Below, in pieces: positions 1 through 4,905 of a stretch of 6,803 nucleotides of DNA (positions are counted from its first letter, which is position 1; each line of letters starts with the position of its first letter). The DNA is from Pseudaestuariivita sp. Lineage in GTDB: Bacteria > Pseudomonadota > Alphaproteobacteria > Rhodobacterales > Rhodobacteraceae. The translations under genes were made by a program, and so were the position numbers. The notes beneath the pieces are model-generated. The model worked only from the letters and a program-made list of their open reading frames with translations. It did not search any database and was not told the origin of the DNA. Location: assembly GCA_020629995.1 (NCBI GenBank), contig JAHDCH010000141.1, positions 1 to 6,803 of the forward strand, given 5' to 3'.

Positions 1-386
1 AACCGTGGCTCTACCCTGAAGATCAGATCGCTGATCTCCCCATGCGCATGATCGCCGCCGAAATGACCCGCGAAAAGCTGACCCTGCGCCTGCATCAGGA
101 GCTGCCCTATCAGCTGACCGTCGAAACCGAGAGCTGGGAAGAGCGCGAGGATGGCTCGGCCCGCGTCGATCAGATCGTCTATGTCACGCGCGACGGGCAC
201 AAGGGCATCGTGCTGGGCCACAAGGGCGAGACGATCAAGGCGGTCTCCAAAGCGTCGCGCGAGGAGCTGACCGAGTTTCTGGGCCGCAAGGTACACCTGT
301 TCCTGCAGGTCAAGGTGCGGTCGGGCTGGCTTGATGAGGCAGAACGGTATTCCGAGATGGGCCTCGATTTCCGCGATGGCGCCTAG
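1..386 (+). CDS. era: GTPase Era, C-terminal part (5' end outside window)
   Basis: Era binds the 3' end of 16S rRNA and helps mature the 30S subunit; it acts in the cytoplasm and at the inner membrane. Only the last 127 or so residues are present, with the reading frame entering at base 3 (PWLYPEDQIADLP) and ending at TAG 384-386. The GTPase domain lies upstream of the window. What remains is the linker and the type 2 KH RNA-binding domain. Signature stretches are LTLRLHQELPYQLTVE, VDQIVYVTRDGHKGIVLGHK with the GHKG turn that contacts RNA, and the ending VHLFLQVKVRSGWLDEAERY. The internal ATGs at 42 and 48 are not starts, because the family sequence continues upstream of them in the same frame. 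The stop overlaps the start of the DUF1491 gene. The identification is firm from family knowledge. Confidence 0.96.
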   Translation, partial: PWLYPEDQIADLPMRMIAAEMTREKLTLRLHQELPYQLTVETESWEEREDGSARVDQIVYVTRDGHKGIVLGHKGETIKAVSKASREELTEFLGRKVHLFLQVKVRSGWLDEAERYSEMGLDFRDGA

Positions 387-708
387 GCTCACAGCGCGGT
401 TCTGGGTCGACGCCTATCTGGCGCGCCTGCGTCTGCACGACATCCCCGCCTTTGTCACTGCGCATGGCGACGACACCGCCGGTGCCGTGCTGGTCAAGCT
501 GAACACGCTGGACGGTCAGGCCCGCGCCTTTACCCGGTCGTTTGACCTGATGACCGGTGCGCGCAGCTGGACCGAGCTGGCCGCTGGGCCGGATGCCGAG
601 ATTGAAGACACGATTCGCCGTCAACGCAGCTTTGATGCCGATTTGTGGGTGATCGAGGTCGAAGATCGTGCAGGCCGCCACCTTTTGCACGAAGACGGCC
701 TGCAATAA
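376..708 (+). CDS. DUF1491 family protein (function unknown)
   Basis: This 110-residue protein matches, from memory, the DUF1491 family of small alphaproteobacterial proteins, for which no function is established. The start is placed at ATG 376 (MAPRLTARFWVDAYLARL) because family members begin at about this point. An in-frame ATG at 331 would add 15 residues that lie wholly inside era and look unlike the family. The chosen start overlaps the end of era by 11 bp, so translation may be coupled to era. The protein is soluble, with no signal peptide or membrane segment. Visible blocks are AHGDDTAGAVLVKLNTLDGQ, the SFDLMTGARSW segment and a C-terminal RRQRSFDADLWVIEVEDRAG segment typical of the family. 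No catalytic motif is recognisable. Position next to era suggests a housekeeping role, but that is only inference. Confidence 0.88.
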   Translation: MAPRLTARFWVDAYLARLRLHDIPAFVTAHGDDTAGAVLVKLNTLDGQARAFTRSFDLMTGARSWTELAAGPDAEIEDTIRRQRSFDADLWVIEVEDRAGRHLLHEDGLQ

Positions 709-731
709 CGCCCGATTGCGACGCTCGGCAT

Positions 732-760
732 TTGCTCATCGGCAAGAATGTGCCGATACT
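732..760 (+). promoter_or_regulatory. Weak sigma70-like promoter candidate for the AraC-type gene
   Basis: A TTGCTC hexamer (732-737), a 17-base spacer and GATACT (755-760) form a loose -35/-10 pair. The -10 matches the consensus at four of six positions and the -35 at three. The inverted repeat at 738-757 fills the spacer and enters the -10, the layout expected of a repressor site. The resulting leader would be about 27 bases. Short matches like this arise by chance, so confidence is low. Confidence 0.25.
738..757. promoter_or_regulatory. Perfect inverted repeat, candidate operator of the AraC-type gene
   Basis: Two 7-base arms, ATCGGCA (738-744) and TGCCGAT (751-757), are exact reverse complements separated by 6 bases. 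A further copy of TCGGCA lies at 725-730, so the core also occurs as a direct repeat with a 14-base period. The array sits 36 bp upstream of the AraC-type start codon and inside the only gap between DUF1491 and that gene. AraC-family proteins often bind direct or inverted half-sites near their own promoter, so autoregulation is a reasonable inference. No T-run follows the dyad, which argues against an intrinsic terminator. Confidence 0.4.
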
Positions 761-793
761 CTGGTCTTTGGGTCCGATTGGGGTCGATTCGAC

Positions 794-1810
794 ATGGATG
801 CGCTGACCGATGTTCTGGCTGTTGCGGACACGCGTGGCACCGTTTTGGGGTGCACAGGCTTTGCCGTGCCGTGGGGCATCCTGTTCGACCAAGGCGAAAA
901 GAGCGCTACCGGCCCGGTGATGCACGTGGTGGCGGACGGCACCTGTTGTCTGCGCGCGGGCGGGCATTTGCCCCAAGAGCTTGGGCCCGGTGATGTGGTG
1001 CTGATGCCGCAAGGCGGACCACATATCCTGTCGGACCACCCCGAAAGCCGCGCGGTGTCGCTGCAAAGGGCCAAGGATCGCAACGCGGCGCTGATGCAAA
1101 CCCATACAGGCGAGGTGACAACGGTGCTCAGCCTCGGGTTTCAGCTGGACCTGATGGCTCCGGGCCGGGTGATGGATGCGCTGCCCGAACCGATGGTTCT
1201 GCGTGCCGACACCATCGCGCGCCATCCGCAATTGTCGCTGCTGGTGCAGCTGATGCGCACCGAGGCGCGTGCGCCGGGCGCAGGGGCGGGGCTGGTTCTG
1301 CCGCGCCTTTTGGACAGTCTGCTGGCGCTGGTACTGCGCGCGTGGCTGGCCGAATGCCCGGGCCAGATCGCGCCGTCCTGGCTGAAAGGCCTGACCGATC
1401 CCGGCGTTGCGCAGGTGCTGAATGATCTGCACGCGCATCCTGCCGATGGTTGGACGCTGCGCACCATGAGCCTCAGCGCCGGTCTGGCCCGCGCGACCTT
1501 TGCCCGCCGGTTCGCCGATCTGGTGGGCGAAACGCCGAAGGCCTATCTTAACCGCTGGCGGCTCGAGCTGGCGGCGGCGCGGATTTGTGCGGGCACCACC
1601 ACGATCGAAGCCGCAGGTGCGGCGTTTGGCTATTCCAGTGCGGCGGCCTTTGCGCGGGCCTTTCGGCGGGAATTCGGGATTGCGCCGTCTGACCTGCGCC
1701 GCACGCTGGTCAACGATGCGCCGGAACCCGCCATCGCCGGCCAGCATCGCGCATCCCCGGCACCCGATCCCGCAATCGCGCCACCGGCGTTCCTGTCCTC
1801 GCCCGGCTGA
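794..1810 (+). CDS. AraC family transcriptional regulator with N-terminal cupin domain
   Basis: This is a cytoplasmic DNA-binding regulator of 338 residues, the usual length for cupin-type AraC proteins. Residues 1-190 resemble the Cupin_6 (AraC-binding-like) sensing domain: MDALTDVLAVADTRG, AVPWGILFDQ, and the cupin strand LGPGDVVLMPQGGPHILSD at 63-81. Residues 203-302 form the two helix-turn-helix motifs. The first is around SLSAGLARATFARRFADLVG. The second is around EAAGAAFGYSSAAAFARAF, followed by FGIAPSDLRR. About 35 Ala/Pro-rich residues trail after the domain and look disordered. ATG 794 is chosen because the cupin family begins at this MDAL-type sequence. The reading frame is open back to 668, but the upstream part resembles nothing. 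The ribosome site is weak. The ligand and target genes cannot be told from the neighbours, which are housekeeping genes. Confidence 0.9.
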   Translation: MDALTDVLAVADTRGTVLGCTGFAVPWGILFDQGEKSATGPVMHVVADGTCCLRAGGHLPQELGPGDVVLMPQGGPHILSDHPESRAVSLQRAKDRNAALMQTHTGEVTTVLSLGFQLDLMAPGRVMDALPEPMVLRADTIARHPQLSLLVQLMRTEARAPGAGAGLVLPRLLDSLLALVLRAWLAECPGQIAPSWLKGLTDPGVAQVLNDLHAHPADGWTLRTMSLSAGLARATFARRFADLVGETPKAYLNRWRLELAAARICAGTTTIEAAGAAFGYSSAAAFARAFRREFGIAPSDLRRTLVNDAPEPAIAGQHRASPAPDPAIAPPAFLSSPG

Positions 1811-1876
1811 CACGCCCTGGGCGAGGCAGCACCACTGGGCCTTGCGCGAGGCGCGGGCGCGGGTCATGTCTGAGCC

Positions 1877-2611
1877 ATGGAATGGCGCGATCAGGGCATA
1901 TTGCTGGGACTTCGGCGGCACGGGGAAAGCTCGGCCATTCTGGATGTCTTTACCCCGCAAAGGGGGCGTCACGCGGGGGTTCTGCGCGGGGCAACCAGCC
2001 GCAAGGTTGCGCCCGGGCTGCAACCCGGGGCCCAGCTGGACATCGCGTGGCGCGCGCGGCTCGAGGATCACATCGGCACATTTACGGTGGAACCTGTCCG
2101 CTCTCGGGCGGCAGCGGCGCTGGGTGACCGGCTTGCCCTGGCGGGGTTGAACGCGGTCACCGCGCTGGTGGCCTTTGCCCTGCCCGAACGCGAACCCCAC
2201 CCCGAATTCTATCACCGCACCGAACAATTGCTGGACCTTCTGGGGCAGACCGAGGTCTGGCCGCTGGCCTATTTGCGGTGGGAAATGCAGCTGCTGAACG
2301 ACACCGGCTTTGGGCTGGACCTGAGCGCCTGTGCCGTCACCGGCCAGAAAGAGGGGCTAGAGTATGTATCGCCCAAGACGGGCCGCGCCGTCTCTGCCGC
2401 GGGTGCAGGCGAATGGGCGCCGCGCCTTTTGCCCTTGCCTCCGGTTCTGCGCGGCGAAGGAGACGCCGGCGATCACGAAGTTCTGCAGGGCTTGGCCGTG
2501 ACCGGCCATTTCATGGCGCACAGCCTGGCGCGCGAGTTGGGAGAGCGCCCGGTGCCAGAGGCGCGTGCGCGCTTTGTCAGCCGTCTTGCGCGGCTGGCGG
2601 ACGGCGTGTGA
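1877..2611 (+). CDS. recO: DNA repair protein RecO
   Basis: RecO loads RecA onto SSB-coated single-stranded DNA together with RecR, in the RecF recombinational repair pathway. At 244 residues the protein has normal length. An N-terminal OB-fold covers about residues 1-80, opening [20 protein letters not shown] and continuing with [17 protein letters not shown] mainly helical C-terminal part follows, with [32 protein letters not shown] and [11 protein letters not shown], all typical of alphaproteobacterial RecO. Only one cysteine (C152) is present, so the four-cysteine zinc site found in some RecO proteins is absent. The start ATG 1877 follows the AraC-type stop by 66 bp and has only a weak TGAG ahead of it. 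The 3' end overlaps the convergent META-domain gene by 35 bp. In related genomes recO lies close to era, which supports the call. Confidence 0.95.
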   Translation: MEWRDQGILLGLRRHGESSAILDVFTPQRGRHAGVLRGATSRKVAPGLQPGAQLDIAWRARLEDHIGTFTVEPVRSRAAAALGDRLALAGLNAVTALVAFALPEREPHPEFYHRTEQLLDLLGQTEVWPLAYLRWEMQLLNDTGFGLDLSACAVTGQKEGLEYVSPKTGRAVSAAGAGEWAPRLLPLPPVLRGEGDAGDHEVLQGLAVTGHFMAHSLARELGERPVPEARARFVSRLARLADGV

Positions 2612-2984
2612 ACACGGCGGTCATGTCCTGCGGCCCCGACAGCGTCAGAAGACCTGCCTCCAGACGGTAAGCAGTCACCTGCGCCAGCGCATTGAAATAG
2701 GCACCCTCAAAAGCAAGCTCGGGGCAGGCGCGTTTGGTCGAGGCTATGGGACCAAATTCCAGCGCTTCGGCCCCGGCGTCGTACGCGCCGAAATATCTGT
2801 TGCAGGGTGCAGCTCCCGACGCCCGCCCGTCCGCATCCAGCAAAAGCGTCACCGGCACCGGCGGGGCCTTGCCTTGCAGGCTTTGCAGGTGCCAATCGCC
2901 ATGCAGGTCCTGCTCTGCGGCGGCACAGGCCGCCAACAAGGGCGCAGTGGCGGAAAGGATCAAGAAGGCGCGTGGCAAGGACAT
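2577..2984 (-). CDS. META/HslJ-domain lipoprotein
   Basis: This is a predicted envelope lipoprotein of 135 residues. The N-terminus has a short hydrophobic signal ([15 protein letters not shown]) ending in a lipobox, L17-A-A-C20, so Cys20 should be lipid-modified and about 115 residues would face the periplasm. The mature part matches the META domain of HslJ-like proteins: [11 protein letters not shown], then [12 protein letters not shown] with the conserved CNxxxG block, then [20 protein letters not shown], and a final [13 protein letters not shown] strand. Cys61 and Cys87 could form a disulfide. Known META proteins are linked to novobiocin resistance, heat response or secreted inhibitors, but no function can be assigned here. 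ATG 2984 is preferred; a TTG two codons upstream (2990) is the only other in-frame start before a TAG. Its 3' end overlaps recO by 35 bp, convergently. Confidence 0.87.
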   Translation of the reverse strand: MSLPRAFLILSATAPLLAACAAAEQDLHGDWHLQSLQGKAPPVPVTLLLDADGRASGAAPCNRYFGAYDAGAEALEFGPIASTKRACPELAFEGAYFNALAQVTAYRLEAGLLTLSGPQDMTAVFTRRPPAAQDG

Positions 2985-3073
2985 GCCCAAGCGCTAGCAG
3001 AGCCACCGCGCCGCGGCAACGGGATGCGTTTTGTGGTTTTCCCCGCCTTGGGATGTGCAGTAGAGCTAAGGCC
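2985..3073. other. Divergent intergenic region between META gene and pgsA
   Basis: These 89 bases must hold the promoters for the minus-strand META gene and for the pgsA-moaD-moaE operon, unless the latter is read through from further away. No convincing -35/-10 pair was found on either strand. The arms CCCAAG (2986-2991) and CTTGGG (3047-3052) are reverse complements 55 bases apart, each near one gene start. This may be chance. Confidence 0.35.
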
Positions 3074-3748
3074 ATGACTTGGAACCTGCCAAATACGCTG
3101 ACCTTGCTGCGCCTGCTGGCGGCGCCGGGCGTGGCGATCATGTTCTTGTACTTTGCCCGGCCCATTGCCGATTGGTGCGCGCTGATCCTGTTCGTGGGCG
3201 CGGCGCTGACCGACTGGATCGACGGGCATCTGGCGCGGTCGTGGAAACAGGAAACCAAGCTGGGCGCGATGCTGGACCCGATTGCCGACAAGGCGATGGT
3301 GGTGATCGCGCTGATGGTGATCGTGGGCTATTCGTCCTATTCGCCGTGGCTGGTGCTTCCGGCGACAGTGATCCTGTTTCGCGAAGTGTTCGTGTCGGGC
3401 CTGCGCGAATATCTGGGCGATGTGGCAGGCACGCTGAAGGTGACCAAGATCGCCAAGTGGAAGACCACCGTCCAGATGGTCGCCATCGCGGTGCTGTTCC
3501 TGCAGGGCGTGTTCGAACATTACGTCGGCATGGGCGTGTTCGGCATGGACGGCGAGCTGGTTGACGCTGTGCTGTCGGGCCAGATCGAGGACGTGCACGG
3601 CCTGCGCTGGAAGGTGGCAGGGATGCAGTATGCGGGCGACATCGGGCTGGTGCTGCTGTGGATCGCGGCAGCTTTGACGGCGATCAGCGGCACGGACTAT
3701 CTGTTGAAGGCCTGGCCCCATGTGCGGGAGACCCGGGATGAAGGTTGA
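3074..3748 (+). CDS. pgsA: CDP-diacylglycerol--glycerol-3-phosphate 3-phosphatidyltransferase (PGP synthase)
   Basis: PgsA transfers the phosphatidyl group from CDP-diacylglycerol to glycerol 3-phosphate, the first committed step to phosphatidylglycerol and cardiolipin, in the inner membrane. The 224-residue protein carries the complete CDP-alcohol phosphotransferase signature: D47, D50-G51, A54-R55, then eight residues, G64, D68 and D72, with exact family spacing. The acidic residues bind the metals. Hydrophobic stretches at about 17-45, 73-86, 92-104, 132-146 and 186-205 fit a polytopic membrane protein. Family features include the opening NLPNTLTLLRLLAAPG and LFREVFVSGLREYLGD. Residues 150-185, between the last two membrane segments, form a long soluble-looking loop. 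ATG 3074 is chosen because NLPNTLT is the normal N-terminus; the frame stays open upstream but the extension is arginine/proline-rich antisense of the META gene. An AAGG lies just before the start. It overlaps moaD by 11 bp. Confidence 0.96.
   Translation: MTWNLPNTLTLLRLLAAPGVAIMFLYFARPIADWCALILFVGAALTDWIDGHLARSWKQETKLGAMLDPIADKAMVVIALMVIVGYSSYSPWLVLPATVILFREVFVSGLREYLGDVAGTLKVTKIAKWKTTVQMVAIAVLFLQGVFEHYVGMGVFGMDGELVDAVLSGQIEDVHGLRWKVAGMQYAGDIGLVLLWIAAALTAISGTDYLLKAWPHVRETRDEG
3726..3730 (+). promoter_or_regulatory. Ribosome binding site of moaD
   Basis: GGGAG lies inside the 3' end of pgsA, seven bases before ATG 3738. It favours that codon over the in-frame ATG at 3720, which would add six residues (MCGRPG) not seen in MoaD proteins. 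Confidence 0.6.
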
Positions 3749-3989
3749 CGTGGTCTATTTTGCCTGGGTGCGCGAACGTATCGGTCTGCCGCGTGAACAG
3801 GTCGACACAGCCGCGGCGACGGTTGCGGATCTGGTGACTGAACTGCGGGCCCGCGAAGACCGCTATGATGTGGCCTTTGCCGACCTGACTGCCATCCGGG
3901 TTGCGGTTGATCAGGAGCTGACCACGTTCGAGGCCTCGCTGGATGGGGTGCGAGAGGTGGCGTTCTTTCCGCCCATGACGGGCGGCTGA
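3738..3989 (+). CDS. moaD: Molybdopterin synthase sulfur carrier subunit MoaD
   Basis: MoaD is the small ubiquitin-like subunit of molybdopterin synthase. Its C-terminal glycine is adenylated and converted to a thiocarboxylate, which supplies the dithiolene sulfurs of the molybdenum cofactor in the cytoplasm. The 83-residue length is normal. The essential Gly82-Gly83 end is present (FFPPMTGG), preceded by the family's AFFPP block. The start MKVDVVYFAWVRERIGLP matches the usual first strand and helix of the beta-grasp fold. The stop TGA overlaps the moaE start (TGATG), so the two subunits are probably translated together in matched amounts. The start overlaps the pgsA stop by 11 bp. Confidence 0.95.
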   Translation: MKVDVVYFAWVRERIGLPREQVDTAAATVADLVTELRAREDRYDVAFADLTAIRVAVDQELTTFEASLDGVREVAFFPPMTGG

Positions 3990-4432
3990 TGCGGATCGTC
4001 GTACAGGCCGAGCCGTTCGACTATGGCGCGGAATGCGCGCGCTTTGCCGAACAGGACGGCGGCGTCGGGGCGATCGTCAGTTTTGCCGGCGTTGTTCGGT
4101 CGACGCCCGAGGCGCCCGTCACGCTGATGGAGATCGAACATTACCCGGGCATGACCGAAGCCGCCCTTTCCCGCATCGCCGAAGAGGCAGTGCAGCGCTG
4201 GCAACTGGTTGATGTGCTGGTGATCCACCGCCACGGCGCGCTGCGCCCCGGCGAGACGATCATGATGGTCGCCACCGCCGCCGCCCACCGCGCCGCCGCG
4301 TTCGAGGCGGCGGATTTCCTGATGGATTACCTGAAATCCCGCGCACCGTTCTGGAAAAAGGAACACGGGCCAGAGGGCGAAACCTGGGTTGCCGCCAAAG
4401 AGACGGACGAGGCCGCGCTGGACCGCTGGTAA
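3989..4432 (+). CDS. moaE: Molybdopterin synthase catalytic subunit MoaE
   Basis: MoaE is the large subunit of molybdopterin synthase. As a MoaE2-MoaD2 tetramer it adds two sulfurs from MoaD thiocarboxylate to cyclic pyranopterin monophosphate (precursor Z), giving molybdopterin. The 147 residues cover the whole family. Key blocks are IVSFAGVVRS with Arg37, MEIEHYPGMTEAAL, VLVIHRHGALRPGE, the AHRAAAFEAADFLMDYLK segment, and SRAPFWKKEHGPEGETW. Lys116 and Lys123 correspond to the active-site lysines 119 and 126 of the E. coli enzyme, and His100-Arg101 to its conserved HR pair, all by recalled alignment. The start ATG shares its A with the moaD stop. It is the last gene of the pgsA-moaD-moaE operon and faces the coiled-coil gene across a 146-bp gap. 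Confidence 0.97.
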   Translation: MRIVVQAEPFDYGAECARFAEQDGGVGAIVSFAGVVRSTPEAPVTLMEIEHYPGMTEAALSRIAEEAVQRWQLVDVLVIHRHGALRPGETIMMVATAAAHRAAAFEAADFLMDYLKSRAPFWKKEHGPEGETWVAAKETDEAALDRW

Positions 4433-4439
4433 CGCACCC

Positions 4440-4459
4440 AAAAGGAGCGCCTGCGGCGC
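4440..4459 (-). terminator. Weak hairpin with T-run, possible minus-strand terminator
   Basis: On the minus strand a 5-bp GC stem (GCGCC, loop GCA, GGCGC; 4459-4447) is followed within three bases by TTTT (4443-4440). It lies about 120 bases past the stop of the coiled-coil gene and eight bases past the moaE stop. The stem is short and the T-run only four long, so it may not function. Confidence 0.25.
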
Positions 4460-4532
4460 GCTGTGTGTTGGTGCCCGGCGGCAAATGTTGTGGCGTGATG
4501 CCGCAGAAGTGGGCCGCGTGTGGCGGGCCGAT

Positions 4533-4568
4533 GGAGCCTCCGGCGGGGATATTTGAGGCCAGAAGAAG
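4533..4568 (+). repeat. Copy of a dispersed Rhodobacterales-type intergenic motif
   Basis: The block GGAGCCTCCGGCGGGGATAT, then TTGAGGCC and AGAAGAAG, resembles a short sequence I recall at many gene ends in Rhodobacter and Roseobacter genomes (CTCCGGCGGG, an AT-rich TATTT-like core, then AGAAGAAG). It has an imperfect palindromic core around CCTCCGGCGG (4537-4546). Here it lies in the gap between two convergent genes, 10 bases past the coiled-coil stop on the minus strand. The role is not established; termination or RNA 3'-end stability is a guess. Only one copy is in this window, so repetition is recalled, not observed here. Confidence 0.5.
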
Positions 4569-4578
4569 CGGGCGTCTG

Positions 4579-4905
4579 TCAGGCGTTCTGCATCCGCTCG
4601 ACATAATTGCGCAGCTCTTCGGCTTCGTGGCGCGCATCGCGCAGGCCTTCCATCGCGGCGGACAATTCGGCCTCGGTCTGGGTGAGCTGGTTGGTCAGCT
4701 CGGCCTCGCGCTGTTGCAGGTAGGTGATTGCCTGATCGCGGGTTTCCTCGGCGTCGTGCAATTCCTGGCTCATCCGTTCAAGCTCGGACACGTCGGATTT
4801 CGACACGCGGGTGAACCGGTGCAGCAACCAGTTGGCAAACCATCCCATGCAGAAGGCAACAAACAGGATCACCGCCGTGGCGATGACAAATTCAGTTCTG
4901 TTCAT
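4579..4905 (-). CDS. Small single-pass membrane protein with long coiled coil (function unknown)
   Basis: This 108-residue protein has one hydrophobic segment (about residues 6-28, FVIATAVILFVAFCMGWFAN) flanked on the far side by HRFTR. From about residue 37 to the end it is highly charged and Glu/Gln/Ala/Leu-rich, with heptad-like spacing expected of a coiled coil (LERMSQELHDAEETRDQ, YLQQREAELTNQL, AELSAAMEGL). I do not recognise a named family. ATG 4905 is chosen because the upstream extension in this frame (to 4965) is antisense-like Arg/Pro sequence, and because AGGACGAG lies ahead of it. The start overlaps the stop of the OmpA-domain gene by 14 bp, so the two genes are probably cotranscribed and translationally coupled. 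The pairing suggests an envelope role. Topology is uncertain; HRFTRVSK after the segment would favour the coiled coil in the cytoplasm by the positive-inside rule. Confidence 0.82.
   Translation of the reverse strand: MNRTEFVIATAVILFVAFCMGWFANWLLHRFTRVSKSDVSELERMSQELHDAEETRDQAITYLQQREAELTNQLTQTEAELSAAMEGLRDARHEAEELRNYVERMQNA

Noticed and set aside
738..757. The inverted repeat as an intrinsic terminator for era-DUF1491
   Set aside because: The sequence after the second arm (ACTCTGG) has no T-run, and the stem is only 7 bp.
668..793. A 42-residue N-terminal extension of the AraC-type protein
   Set aside because: It overlaps DUF1491, has no family resemblance, and would cover the candidate operator; the cupin domain begins at ATG 794.
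530..2227. A 565-codon open frame on the minus strand across the AraC-type and recO genes
   Set aside because: It is antisense to two well-supported genes, is very rich in Arg/Gln/His/Pro, shows no domain, and arises from high GC in the third codon position of the real genes.
2985..2990. TTG 2990 as start of the META lipoprotein
   Set aside because: ATG 2984 lies two codons downstream, leaves a complete lipoprotein signal, and there is no better ribosome site for the TTG.
2960..3721. A 253-codon minus-strand open frame opposite pgsA
   Set aside because: The product is His/Gln/Arg-rich without motifs, and the plus strand carries the complete PgsA signature.
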